From: Pandoraea capi
GTDB lineage: Bacteria; Pseudomonadota; Gammaproteobacteria; Burkholderiales; Burkholderiaceae
NCBI RefSeq assembly: GCF_902459735.1
Contig: NZ_CABPRV010000016.1
Span: forward strand, 1 to 64,000
Direction: 5' to 3'
Length of the DNA stretch: 64,000 nt
Position numbers and translations under genes: made by a program
Notes under the pieces: model-generated
Database searches by the model: none
Seen by the model: only the letters and a program-made list of their open reading frames with translations
Told to the model about the DNA's origin: nothing
In this document: piece after piece, positions 12,301 through 18,270 of the stretch
Layout of the letters: the number at the start of each line of letters is the position of its first letter
Numbering within the stretch: position 1 is the first letter of the stretch

Positions 12301-13776
12301 CACGAGCGACTGGTCGCGACGGTTGTACAACCCCGCCTCCGCGACCTTCGCCGTTTCGGCAAGCAGCGCCGCGCGTTGCACGTCGAGTGCCGTATCGCCG
12401 GGTGCATCCTGCAAGATCGCGGTCACCGCGCCCTGCGCGAGCTTCACCTGTGCGTTCGCATCGCCGCTGGCCGTCAGATGAATCGTGCCGCGCGTATTGA
12501 CCGACGTGCTCGACACCAGGACACCGCGCTGCTCGACGTTACGCCCGGCGAGCGTGATGTCGCCCAGTTGCGATGCGATCAGGCCGCTGTTGCTCACGCG
12601 CCCAGCGGCAGAACCGGCGACGAAACGCGGCTCGATCTCGTTGCCGCGCGTGCTGGAATTCGGATTGCCGTCGGTACCCATGCCGCGACGAATGACGAAC
12701 GCATCGCCCCCGGCGATCACGGTCTGTCCCGACGGCGTGGCGATCGTCCCACGGTTGTGTGCCTCGCGACCGAGCAGCAACACGTAACCGCCGCCTTCGG
12801 TCACCGATTGCGGTTTTCGCGTGTTGATGCGCGCCCCGGCATCGACCACGACATCGGCCGTCGCCGCGCCATGGGTGATCGTCGAACCACTCACGCTGAG
12901 ATCGTTTGCAAACGTGGGTACCGTCGCGCCGGATACCGCCGTGCCGTAAAGCCCGCGATTGAACTGGTCGTTCGTCATGCCGACGGCGGCCGCCACGAGG
13001 TTGCGCGTATCGACCTGCGCCGTGCCCGAAAACTGAATGCCGTTGCGGTTGACGATGACGACCGTGCCATCGGCCTTGATCTGCCCCTGAATCTGGCTCG
13101 GACGCGCGCCCGGATCGTTCACGCGATTGAGCACCGCCCAACCCGGCTGCTGCACAAACTCGACCGTCGTGCGACGCCCGACGTTGAACGTCTCCCAGTT
13201 CAGAATGGCCTTCTCGCCCGTCTGTTCGATTCTGACGTTGGTGTTGCCCGCCGCGTCGCGCGACTGCGCAATGTCCTTCTTCGCGTTGATCCAGCCAGAG
13301 GTGAGACTGTGGGTGTCGACCTTGAGGCCGCCTTCGGTCAACCCGTCGGGAATCGTCTCGGTTGACGCCGCTGCCACCTGACGCGCCGCCGTCTGTGCCG
13401 CCTGCATCGCGGCAATGCCCTGCGCCGCCGTCGCGAGATTGGCGATGGAGTTCTGCAACGCCTGATTGGCGCGCTGCTGCTGTTCGCCCGGGTTTTGCAG
13501 CGACGACACGGGCATGCCGTTCGGCAGACGCCCCGTTTGCGCCGCCGTCGTCTGTGCTGCGCCGCGCGCGGCGAACCACGCGTTGCTGAATGCCTGCTGT
13601 GCGTGAGCCCCCCCGATCATGGCGCTGCTGGCGGCGAACACCGCGACCGCTTGTGCGAGCGGTCGAACCCGTAGCACAGGCAGCGCCGGCAGTACGCGCA
13701 GGCGACGCAGCGCTCGGGCACGCGTGGCGGGCATAGCGCAGGTGATGGGCGAAGAAGGAGCTACGCGCTTTCGCAT
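361..13776 (-). CDS. Giant filamentous haemagglutinin-like TpsA exoprotein
   Basis: Predicted cell-surface or secreted two-partner-secretion exoprotein of about 4,471 residues. The start chosen (13776) gives the basic, long N-region of an extended TpsA signal peptide ending in AHA near residue 59; the frame stays open upstream but reads as non-coding. A haemagglutinin-type secretion domain follows, with an NRNGIQFSG motif near residue 242, equivalent to the NPNG motif of TpsA proteins. The body is thousands of residues of Gly/Ala/Asp/Val-rich repeats with frequent GGxxxV-type strands, as expected of a beta-helix. The last ~600 residues (RYLVNWLTTRFGD, then GGGVSIVAPGG and LLGQSRIFTTFGGN) resemble the DUF3739 C-terminus of this family. 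I see no CDI-type toxin tip. The partner transporter is at 23257-24966 and the regulators lie directly upstream. A very large, PdtA-like adhesin is the best reading. Confidence 0.93.
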   Translation of the reverse strand: MRKRVAPSSPITCAMPATRARALRRLRVLPALPVLRVRPLAQAVAVFAASSAMIGGAHAQQAFSNAWFAARGAAQTTAAQTGRLPNGMPVSSLQNPGEQQQRANQALQNSIANLATAAQGIAAMQAAQTAARQVAAASTETIPDGLTEGGLKVDTHSLTSGWINAKKDIAQSRDAAGNTNVRIEQTGEKAILNWETFNVGRRTTVEFVQQPGWAVLNRVNDPGARPSQIQGQIKADGTVVIVNRNGIQFSGTAQVDTRNLVAAAVGMTNDQFNRGLYGTAVSGATVPTFANDLSVSGSTITHGAATADVVVDAGARINTRKPQSVTEGGGYVLLLGREAHNRGTIATPSGQTVIAGGDAFVIRRGMGTDGNPNSSTRGNEIEPRFVAGSAAGRVSNSGLIASQLGDITLAGRNVEQRGVLVSSTSVNTRGTIHLTASGDANAQVKLAQGAVTAILQDAPGDTALDVQRAALLAETAKVAEAGLYNRRDQSLVQVVSSADVLFDSDSLTLATGGQINVAATRRMVAMERAKLDVSGAVGVQVAMSANNLEISVQGNEQRDAPTNRDSALLNNQTLFIDRRYLVRVPAGTQGYSTDRWYTPGGLLEVSGYLNTAQHGVGEWAAQGGTVQLGGAEVVTRAGSLINLAGGTLDVQTGMIRQSWLRGADGQLYRADNAPGDLRYLGVYRGFEVTHARWGKNTTEAYATPFVAPGARLENGYTVGRDAGRLIIASPSAVLEGDIDTSVYQGPRQAQAPDKTRYDGYLQSQLAAARGAQLIVGNMTPFYDETTLTLRDSPSAVVRSIDVGDIQALAASIALDAPIDAARTGKISLDAGWLNRQHFGGVKLLASERLTVSRDLRVADGGDVALHATRVNLDANVTARSGNIVAGNIVTQMLTGVAGGVWVDKTIADGATVGESYVKVADGVTLDTRGVWSRVDEGESGTRGVPYIDGGNVVLSSSGDVRLLPGSVVDVSSGAALMSNGSVRGGKGGNVSLLASQYDLDGKRSGELHVDGELRAYGVSGGGTLKLDTGNGIVIGGPGLKTDGWLAAGETLPFDVVLLQDYTIKAGTMAPVDYKQTLTRALPFDVKLASGALVPAGLTTTEAVRVASPTTLDAQLFTTGFSRYDVNGQLGVTVADNARLSVVMPVLNADALAARDTQSGSNPSRVLSRYLPPVWQSDAVKGTISQRGGADLVINAGTAYKRAQVRVGEGAVVAVDPGRSITITGNDQITVLGGLRAPSGVVSLLPGTFGTGSNADLPDGVFNARSIWLGGTAFIDVSAQPFTAQSASGALTGKVAAGGTIQIGAKYVAGATKVDAADAFVIVRPGARLDASGTAADIDVPGQARTRVTSNGGVISLASARGLYLDGDMKAAAGGAGAAGGTLNVVLEALNYGPVDRATLAGTNVEDAVRVAREMIIAQQQGASVLADSLRAGATGGGLTMGNARIGVDRVAAGGFDNLSLLANGMIDFDGNVDLSMGQSLRLTASSFGQAANARGSVVKLSAPYVLLAGASRAQGEGFLMPNPVKGSKNAVGSGVLGAPLPDDDATFDVNASLIDLAGPMQFGTAGSIVMGDGGQTEYRRAAFGDVTLRSTGDLRLLDKTEVYVPGNLKLASAQLYPVSDATAKIVVGQRTYVNQWNANETRLDPARTLTIERVGDTLPSQPYSVFGNLTLNAPTIRQGGVVRAPMGFITFGEMGNLLVNSYLHLLPGSVTSVSAAGLTIPYGGSLDGLSYLYDGVDAKFALAGAGPSISVYTHSLGVDEGAVVDLSGGGEIRGAAFLTGRGGSVDARLSPLMQVVQSGNKASFRLPSLSTNPVYAILPGTQQAYAPVVKDTGALAPMIGQQITIGDGVPGLPAGTYTLLPSSFALLPGAYRVELQTDATSQAGMAPLAMRNGSLTLPAQLSVNHTGIRNVSPTQAVLTSGDVLRSYSQYNEMSYADFARAGAARDGVPRSLIEADAKRLDLYFLGDNYIGKVDGLPSLRFDGRANVAPGKDGYGASLMVSSPFSGKFEILGAGGTPTKGDPLLVSLYADEINKIGVARMGIGGLPEVSADGQGALAATTAYLDRTGRGAVYSVTLRDGAILRAGEVFIVTKQSTSGITIEQGSGINTLGYGMQMWDATTGYTYSPGKAGVLAVSNGRIALLAPTPGDSWNGAGFIDLGVCAAGATCAGDALLLSEGSIAVATDKRFTITDAVRYGTRQLSLSVGRVNVGEQASLSSLAASGRLPEGLTLNQSVLSRLLRGDTVSGAPALESLSLIARDSINFYDSVSLSTIDAATGKSGIDTLVLGTPAIYGFGASDAVARIRTNRLVWSGAKSPAGAIVAGGAGTGNGRLIVDAKAIELGYGPGTQRDVNNAMNRLAVGFSTVELNASERVTANQRGSLSVYRSRGVWNDTKQDYDYSGGDVVVDTPMLTGEAGSVSRFNAGGNITVANASGRAKPVLDNGLLVSALGAEVALTAGGTAQVNTNVVLPSGRLSVSALGDVSLGDGAQLDLAGRKLDFFDASKYGWGGDVIVSSANGNVHQAAGSRIDLSAQFNRAGKLTVAAVGPTGGVVSLAGKVLGSASGEYDAGGTNVPFAAGGLDVRAQRIDDFGGLNTRLNDGGVFGSRNFQTKQGDLVVGDEIRAREISLSVDGGRLEVVGKVDASGKQAGTIRLSARDGVTIGGNAQLDAHSTTLRLDSYGQPIEASNRAVIEINGNQGRVVLADGARFDVRAGTDGTPLNVGTVEISAARLGGATGNDIAIDAGGRVVIDGARSITVNGMYRDPNAAPGTDTSVDGRGYQVINQGYLDRLHDQSTTFMTNALANGALLTRLAGLRRYTDAFHLRPGVEIVSATPDGDLHIDGDIDMSRYRYVSLNPHTQMTGVYGSGEAGALTIRAGGNLHVYGSVTDGFDTSKLTSSPDTKGWVLTSGKAAWGGDAVVPTGGLVTLVAGTSFPAERKLNYDVQVNGASLPAGVRLPTRVTLTDNVTFPAGTVLGGAVRDASGNVVHAAGTVLSSPLTVIGAMQLDPGVILPTQAFVGPMTWPAGAVMPVSLVLAGDVALKKGAIIPAETDVRLPSGAKFINVRPADADGNQGQNFAIAPMLQPGSASWSMRLVAGADTSAADPRALRPFAKDGHLVLADTHYGMSIGQYQVPGTGTPSVYRWGPAGADYFGATPGAIITEEELRAYDLTPEMIDFWNSIGDVVQTVVAGTPPVIATGAIPAREPLFSVVRTGTGDLDMLAGGNFTMNSLYGVYTAGTQAKDVTGAYNLARSKVKGAAVLGTGGGDFEKYVDGQAQSLYSAWYPEHGGNLLVRAQGDIRGDATGSRGNFVRDSSFGTPRQLIESSNVGNWLWRQGSGSAIAQGGVPTSWWINFGTYTPGRDSGGSYLDNAPYLLGFTGLGTLGGGNLVVEAGGNAGLLESRMGAGYLDPHYYVARSEGLNVAVASTGRVSADGAQIVLTGGGDLDVRIGGGLNPVREVRAVTQANSEVTDLSIWRNDNLGLYGSFTNLRGATRVEAGALGGFDAVYGGTDIRESRARDAFTAGRGIGTGGPTLVLGDSTARIDTRGDLVIGGYGDATRMQQRTNGTPFSANGVNYGGEGFSWFTLWTPSTAIDLFSAGGHLVPITAIADANRLTANYGATDGRFVLPATLRAVAANGSIYNGYAATYLLDESQQPTIGTTPALLAPEPVSSLFKVAGDGGALELIAGGSLYGGGYPISRSAATPTALPTAQNPAFAGGIASTAFVNRAYLTNVRQDALAPSILFSYGIDSATRFPLFSLTPATVSGYDFSGMAPARFYAVTGDIVGLHTGSIDYRGTVLPQPGTEATWYEGNGAVAIRAGRDIVNSGTPLGTFLSTNADLSGWKTTPDFRDPSNPGRPDRVLGSATTRGNLIVHNSADDVSVVSAGRDIRYSTFYIAGPGLLEVTAGRDVFMGDKAELRSLGALANVTAGDRSNGAGIAVAVGVGPKGLDGVDFKAFAARYLDKGNLADAGRPLADQPGKAVVVYGGALTLSGWLAQEFGYSGDVSGAEAFLASKQADLDRASAAAGNAGGAAKRDLRNEYAQQSQRYLVNWLTTRFGDATKRNATGVHFDAGAMDARQFFDALPAEQQRAYLRDVYFAELRASGREYNDATGPRAGSYLRGREAIATLFPSVDENGAARKYDGSLTMYSSAQYFLDNAYRVSTTRPQAGVKYLTQAQWIARGSPSVGVPHYEVQDAGIHTDFGGGVSIVAPGGRTLVGVDGGFVPDEGSGILTQGRGNVDLYSFDSILLGQSRIFTTFGGNVLAWSAQGDINAGRGSKSTVVYTPQRRVYDGMGIVSLSPTTPNTGAGIATLNPIPEIPPGDIDLIAPLGTVDAGEAGIRVSGNVNVAALRVVNAENIQVQGKSVGVPTVAAVNVGALTNASATAAQAASAAQEAVARDRASARQNQSSIFSVRMLDAGAQTDSTGKPRADNGPMFRYDPTSPVQVVGQMNLSESQLQALTPTERKNLMR

Positions 13777-13873
13777 GATGATTTCAATCCCGTCTGTCGT
13801 CTCGTACGGCTGCGGGACGTTGCCTCGCGACAACGCCAGCGAACAGCCTCTGGCAGTTTTCGTCCAAGCGTCT

Positions 13874-13891
13874 ATGCATAGGACTGCATAG
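13874..13891 (-). promoter_or_regulatory. 18-bp element shared with the STN-operon upstream region (copy 1)
   Basis: The plus-strand sequence ATGCATAGGACTGCATAG sits about 98 bp upstream of the exoprotein start. It matches 16 of 18 bases of the element at 16581-16598 upstream of the STN-sigma-FecR operon. It contains a perfect 10-bp palindrome (13872-13881) and a second TGCATAG half. A site used by the locus's own ECF sigma factor or by a shared regulator is the simplest explanation; which one is not visible. Confidence 0.55.
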
Positions 13892-14042
13892 GGAACACTT
13901 GACGCTCTCGGGACTAAGACCCTTCCACGCGACGCAATCGGCAAGGATTTATTTGAATCTTTCGTGACACGACCGAACCGTCACGACGTGCGTTGGCCGA
14001 CAACGCACTGATGGCGTCATCTGCTGGTCGACGGAAAGCAGA

Positions 14043-15113
14043 TCAGGCCAGCAGGACGATGCCGCCCGGCAAGGTGCGAGCGGTCAGGCCGAGCGAATGC
14101 TCGATCTGGCCGAGTGCGACATCGAGTGAACGGATGGCGAAACGCCCCGTCACCGGACGTGTGGCAAGCGATTCCTTCAGAAGCACGACCTTGCCCGGAC
14201 GATAGCGATTGATCTCGTCGATCACGTCGCCAAGCGGCACATCGGAGAACCGCAGATAGCCCTCGCGCCATGCGGGCATATCTCCCGCCGCGACATTCAC
14301 GAGCGATTGCAGCCCATGAGCGTCGTAGACGAGTTGCTGATGCGGGCGCATCTGCACACGCCCTGCCGTGTGCACGACCTCCGCCGCGCCATCGATACAG
14401 GTAACGCAGACCTTGTCGGCCACATTGCGCACCTCCACGCGCGCCCGATGCGCGACCGTGCGGCCGGCTCCGGCGACGATCTCGAAGGGCGTCGCGGCCA
14501 GCGTCGTGTCGACGGCAGCCTCTCCCGCGAGCAGATCGATGCCCGGCATGCCGGACGCCATCCCGCTGCGCAGCGCCACACTCGTGCGCGTGTTCATTTC
14601 GACGTAGACATCGCTCGCCACCGCAACGGTGCGCTGCTCGCCGGTGCCCGTATGGAAGTCCGCACGCATGGCAACGGCGCCGGGCAACCAGCCCAACGGT
14701 GCGCCGATGACGGCAACCCCCGCCGCCGTCGCAAAGGCGCTCGCGGTACCCGCCAGCAGCCAGCGCCGGCGCGGATCGAAGCCGCGCCCGGCCTTACGTC
14801 CGGCCCTGGTCTCCGTGGCGGTGGAGGATTTGCGCTGTGGGGCAGGACACGCCGCAGTGGTCGCTGCAGTCGCCCTCGTGGCCTCTGCCGCCGCCGCCTG
14901 CTGCGCGGCCTGCGCCAGTTGTTGCCATTGACGATGGGCATTCGCCAGCGCTTGCGCATGCGCCGGATCACGACGCGCCCACTCGCGCATGGCGTCCCCC
15001 TCGGCATGCGTCATCTTTCCCGCGGCCATGCGTCGCACCCACGTCATCGCCTGACGCTCGGTCGCATCGAGACGCCGCTTCGGCGGCAACGAAGAACGGA
15101 ATCGCGACATCAT
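14043..15113 (-). CDS. FecR-family anti-sigma factor / sigma regulator
   Basis: 356-residue inner-membrane regulator expected to hold the adjacent ECF sigma factor and relay a periplasmic signal. Residues ~15-75 form the cytoplasmic N-terminal helical domain (TWVRRMAAGKMTHAEGDAMREW) typical of FecR. One membrane segment lies near 118-140. The FecR periplasmic domain follows, and the C-terminus (FSDVPLGDVIDEINRYRPG onward) is a short STN-like fold. The start at 15113 has an AGAGGTG ribosome-binding site. The gene follows the sigma gene by 88 bp and precedes the exoprotein gene. It corresponds in position to VreR of the P. aeruginosa PUMA3 system. Confidence 0.9.
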   Translation of the reverse strand: MMSRFRSSLPPKRRLDATERQAMTWVRRMAAGKMTHAEGDAMREWARRDPAHAQALANAHRQWQQLAQAAQQAAAAEATRATAATTAACPAPQRKSSTATETRAGRKAGRGFDPRRRWLLAGTASAFATAAGVAVIGAPLGWLPGAVAMRADFHTGTGEQRTVAVASDVYVEMNTRTSVALRSGMASGMPGIDLLAGEAAVDTTLAATPFEIVAGAGRTVAHRARVEVRNVADKVCVTCIDGAAEVVHTAGRVQMRPHQQLVYDAHGLQSLVNVAAGDMPAWREGYLRFSDVPLGDVIDEINRYRPGKVVLLKESLATRPVTGRFAIRSLDVALGQIEHSLGLTARTLPGGIVLLA

Positions 15114-15201
15114 GGCGTCACCTCTCGCACGAGACGGAAGGTCTCACTCCATGAGACGGTTTTCGCGCATGCCATCGGCAATTCCCTGGGCCATGCCGCA
15201 C

Positions 15202-15717
15202 TCATTCGGACCTCGGCATATGCGCCACACAGTATTCGTGCGCTCGCTTGAGTTCCAGTCCGACCAGACGCGGCGACACCCCGAAGCGGCGCGCCACGTC
15301 TTCGTTGGACATCTCGTGCACGCGCACGGCAATGAAGATCGCGCGGCGGCGTGGCGGCAGATCCGCCAGCAGTCGTTCGAGCAGCGCGATCTCGTCGCGT
15401 GCTTCGATGGTCTGCGCCGGCCCCGGCGCCGGATCGACGAACTCTGTCATGAGAGCATCGATCTCGTCGTCGCTCATATACCGGCGCTCGCGCTGCACAC
15501 GATCGAACGCCATGTTCATCGCGATGCGCATCAGATACGCGCCAGGACTCTTCACGTCGCTCTGCCGGTCGGCCCGGTCGTCGAGATGGACCCAGGTGTC
15601 GTGCAACGCATCGCTGGCCAGTTCGGCCGAGCCCAGACGCCAGGTCAGCTTGCGTTTGAGATCCTCGTAACGCTGCGCGAGCAGATCGCGCAGGAAGGCG
15701 CGGGGCGTGTCGGCCAT
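15202..15717 (-). CDS. ECF sigma factor, FecI/VreI-like
   Basis: 171-residue extracytoplasmic-function sigma-70 factor. Region 2 lies at about residues 10-80 (including SDALHDTWVHL and GAYLMRIAMNMAFDR). Region 4 lies at about 110-165 (LLADLPPRRRAIFIAVRVHEM, then the helix-turn-helix SNEDVARRFGVSPRLVGLEL). There is no extra domain. Its ATG immediately follows the TAG stop of the STN gene with no spacer, implying translational coupling. It should transcribe the surrounding secretion locus under control of the downstream FecR protein; this target assignment is inferred from gene order and from the PUMA3 parallel. Confidence 0.92.
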   Translation of the reverse strand: MADTPRAFLRDLLAQRYEDLKRKLTWRLGSAELASDALHDTWVHLDDRADRQSDVKSPGAYLMRIAMNMAFDRVQRERRYMSDDEIDALMTEFVDPAPGPAQTIEARDEIALLERLLADLPPRRRAIFIAVRVHEMSNEDVARRFGVSPRLVGLELKRAHEYCVAHMPRSE

Positions 15718-16446
15718 CTAGCGCTCCGTCGTCGCCTGACACGGCGACGGTGCACATGCGGATTGCGCGCAATCGTTGGCACGGGAAGGCAGGAGAAGCA
15801 GCACGAACGGTCGCGCGGTATCGGCAGGTGCCCGTCCGACGTCGAGCTCTTGCAGACGTCGCACGATGGCTGCATCGCGATGCGTGTCGCCCGTGGTATC
15901 GAGCAAACGCACACGCGCCACCCTCGCGTTCGCGCCGACCTGCACGGTCATCGCCAGACGATACGCGCCGGGCGAAAGCGAGGGGGCGGCGCAGAGCGCG
16001 CGCCACACCGCGTTTTGCAGTTGGCCATGATAGTCCGGCGCACGCGGCGCCGCGCCGGCATATGCGTCGTCGTTCGCGGCCGCGGTGCCCGACGGCGCCA
16101 GCACGAACGCGTTCTCGGCCGTCGCCTCAGCCGTCACGCCCGTGCCTTCGAGCAACGTGTCGAGCGCCTCATGCGGTAGGTGAACGCCCGACACCGCGTG
16201 CGAGCGGCGGCCTTCGACCAGCGATGACGGGTAGAAGACGGACATGCGCGTGAGCGCGTCGAAGCGGGCGAGCGCGTCCTTCAATGGCAACTCCGGGATC
16301 TCAAACGACAGCGCCGGTGGCAGGGCCGTCCGGGCAAAGGCGATCGGGCCGCACGACATGCCCGCCAACAGCCACCCCGCCAGCACGCTCGCCGTCGCAC
16401 GCCATGCGATCGGGCGTGAACAGGCAGTAACGGTCATTACGAGCAA
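15718..16446 (-). CDS. STN-domain signalling protein without beta-barrel, VreA-like
   Basis: 242-residue exported protein. An N-terminal signal peptide (hydrophobic ~15-38) is followed by an STN (secretin/TonB short N-terminal) domain at about 45-115 (FEIPELPLKDALARFDALTRMSVF... LLEGTGVTAEATAENAFVL). A TonB-C-terminal-like domain follows at about 135-225 (YHGQLQNAVWRAL... RLAMTVQVGANARVARVRLLD). It lacks the 22-strand barrel of a normal TonB-dependent signalling receptor, exactly the oddity of P. aeruginosa VreA. It heads the STN-sigma-FecR operon and probably acts in the periplasm as signal input to the FecR protein. The C-terminus is Cys-containing. Confidence 0.85.
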   Translation of the reverse strand: MLVMTVTACSRPIAWRATASVLAGWLLAGMSCGPIAFARTALPPALSFEIPELPLKDALARFDALTRMSVFYPSSLVEGRRSHAVSGVHLPHEALDTLLEGTGVTAEATAENAFVLAPSGTAAANDDAYAGAAPRAPDYHGQLQNAVWRALCAAPSLSPGAYRLAMTVQVGANARVARVRLLDTTGDTHRDAAIVRRLQELDVGRAPADTARPFVLLLLPSRANDCAQSACAPSPCQATTER

Positions 16447-16580
16447 TAGCGGTCATGTCGGGCGATGGGCCTTTTGCATGGCCGACGGTCGCATGGCAGC
16501 CGCCGTTCCCCCGTTAGCCCACTAATCATTTGTAAGATTTCCTGATAATTCTCGTGCCCGATTGTGACGATGCTTTGACA

Positions 16581-16598
16581 ATGCACAGGACTGCAAAG
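16581..16598 (-). promoter_or_regulatory. 18-bp element shared with the exoprotein upstream region (copy 2)
   Basis: ATGCACAGGACTGCAAAG on the plus strand, 135 bp upstream of the STN gene, differs at two positions from the element at 13874-13891. It partly overlaps the A-rich stretch that is the T-tract of the preceding terminator, so the promoter region begins immediately after termination. The rest of 16447-16756 holds this element, the terminator and nothing gene-like. Confidence 0.55.
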
Positions 16599-16646
16599 AA
16601 AAAAGCGCCCGTAGTGCGCTCACGGGGTAGCAAGCGCACTACGGGC
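16595..16646 (-). terminator. Rho-independent terminator after the TPS/TonB operon
   Basis: A perfect 13-bp inverted repeat (16607-16619 and 16634-16646) with a 14-nt loop is followed on the minus strand by a T-rich run (16595-16605). It separates the transporter/TonB operon from the STN-sigma-FecR operon. Confidence 0.9.
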
Positions 16647-16756
16647 CAACCAGTCTTCTACTGGAGGTGATGCTGCCGCGCGGGGAGGTTCCCAGGCTCG
16701 AGAGGAATCGCGCTGTGGGGTATGGGTAACCCCGTGATGCGCCGCGCGGAGACGCT

Positions 16757-17380
16757 TCAGTTGAGCGTCATCGGTCCCTGCGTGTCTGCCGGCTCGGTAC
16801 GGGCGAGCACGTCGTTCGGTGCGCCCGGGGTAAGCGCGTCGTCGTTCAGCGTTGCAGCGCCGGCCGGTTGCCCGGCGGCCTGCTGCGTGAAGTTGCGCAG
16901 ATGCAGGAAGAACTGTCCCATCATCTCTACCCAGAGACGCATCGAGAAGCGAAGGAATTCGGGCGTAACGCCCCCCGCCACGAAAACGTCCATTTCGAGC
17001 ACGAGAAACTCCCCGTGCGCAGCGACGCGTGCGAAGCGACGCGAGCGGTGCCACTCGTTGATCAGACCGTCGGGCAGATCGCCGCCCTGAATGCGCAGCG
17101 GGCAGCTCAGCGTGAGATCCAGATACTGATCGACACCGGCCTGATTGCCCCAATGCACCTGATAACCGATGCCGTGACTGGCGCTGTGCAGTCGCGTGAC
17201 GAGATCGTCCTGCTGCACGGAAACGGCACAACCGGCGGCGCGAATGGCGTCGGCCACCTGCGCGGACGTCATGAAAGTGATGACCTCGGCGGCCGACGAC
17301 CCGTTCGGCTGGCCCGACGTGAGCGGTGCACCAGGTTCGGCGTCGTGGTTGCCTTGTTGCATCGTGTTTTCTTCGTTCAT
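16757..17380 (-). CDS. YbjN-domain protein
   Basis: 207-residue soluble protein with a YbjN-like domain at about residues 30-165 (MTSAQVADAIRAAGCAV near the start; QYLDLTLSCPL, LINEWHRSRRFARV and FLRFSMRLWVEMMGQFFLHL further on). YbjN proteins are regarded as chaperone- or regulator-like and their molecular role is unsettled. The ends of this protein are low-complexity and probably disordered. The start at 17380 has a GAGGA site at good distance. It is the last gene of the TPS/TonB operon, before the terminator at 16607-16646. A helper role for secretion or TonB function is only an inference from position. Confidence 0.7.
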   Translation of the reverse strand: MNEENTMQQGNHDAEPGAPLTSGQPNGSSAAEVITFMTSAQVADAIRAAGCAVSVQQDDLVTRLHSASHGIGYQVHWGNQAGVDQYLDLTLSCPLRIQGGDLPDGLINEWHRSRRFARVAAHGEFLVLEMDVFVAGGVTPEFLRFSMRLWVEMMGQFFLHLRNFTQQAAGQPAGAATLNDDALTPGAPNDVLARTEPADTQGPMTLN

Positions 17381-17478
17381 TGCCAGTGGTCCTCAACGTC
17401 CTGACTTGCGTTTTGCGAAATCTGCGGCGATGCGTGACTACGTCGCGCCTCGCCGCATGTCCTTACTTCGTTACTTCA

Positions 17479-18261
17479 TTACTTCGTTGCAGTCGATGCC
17501 GATGCGTCCGCCGGGGCTGCCGACGCGGCCGGCGCATCCCCCGGTTTTGCCGATGCCGCTGCGATGGCCCGCTGCTCGTCGAACTTGCCCTCGTAGAGCT
17601 TGTCGCCGTACTGCTGCGCGATCTGCTCGTACTTCACACGGGCTTGCGTGGCGAACGGCTGACGCGCCGCGACGACCGTCGCCACGTCCATCGTCTCGTA
17701 CGCCGTCAGGATTTCCTGACCGACGGCGTACAGACGATCATTCTTTTCGCTGGCGAGTTTGAGCGCCGCACGTTGCACGTCCGTCTCCTGAGCGAGTTGC
17801 TTGCGCTGCGCGTCGGCCTGCCGCGCGAGCTTGAGCAGTTCGTCGTAGGCGTTGCGATACTGCGCGATCTGGGCGTTGGCCTTGTCGGCCACCGTCTTCA
17901 CTTCGGAGGCGCAGGCGCGGGCATCCAGCGAGAGACGCTCACGCGCCTGACGCTCTGCCGCCAGTTGCTGCTGCGCGTCGTCCAGCGCCTTGCGCAGCGC
18001 TTCCGGCGAATCCTTCGATGCCTTGCCAGCCGCACCGGCGGGCGTCGCACCACCGGCCTTGAGTGCGGCAAGCTCGTTTTGCGCCTGCTGAAGCTGTTCG
18101 GTCGTGGCACGCAATTGCGTGCGCAGACGCTCTTCCATCGACGGCGTACCCTGGGGCGTCTGCGCCACGGCGGCCGAGCACGCGGCAAGCAGCACGGCGG
18201 CCGCCGAGACCTTGACACCGGTGACCAGACGCGACGCCGCGCGTGAGGGCTGTTGGCTCAT
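17479..18261 (-). CDS. Coiled-coil periplasmic lipoprotein
   Basis: 260-residue protein with a lipoprotein signal: hydrophobic residues 17-27 and a lipobox LAAC with Cys28. Residues ~40-180 are Gln/Ala/Glu/Arg-rich heptad-like sequence (RTQLRATTEQLQQAQNEL, QQQLAAERQARERL), predicting a long coiled coil. The C-terminus is an Ala/Ser/Pro-rich tail. A strong AAGGAGGT site precedes the ATG. It follows the porin gene by 9 bp, so the two are co-transcribed. A spacer or tether between the TonB/porin machinery and the outer membrane is plausible; no enzymatic motif is visible. Confidence 0.75.
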   Translation of the reverse strand: MSQQPSRAASRLVTGVKVSAAAVLLAACSAAVAQTPQGTPSMEERLRTQLRATTEQLQQAQNELAALKAGGATPAGAAGKASKDSPEALRKALDDAQQQLAAERQARERLSLDARACASEVKTVADKANAQIAQYRNAYDELLKLARQADAQRKQLAQETDVQRAALKLASEKNDRLYAVGQEILTAYETMDVATVVAARQPFATQARVKYEQIAQQYGDKLYEGKFDEQRAIAAASAKPGDAPAASAAPADASASTATK

Positions 18262-18270
18262 GACACCTCC

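Noticed and set aside
361-13776. CDI-type toxin/immunity arrangement at the exoprotein C-terminus
   Set aside because: No VENN-like motif, no toxin-like tip and no small immunity gene after the stop; a terminator follows directly.
13777-13944. Upstream extension of the exoprotein reading frame
   Set aside because: The extension would place 56 residues before a complete extended signal peptide and covers the likely promoter element.
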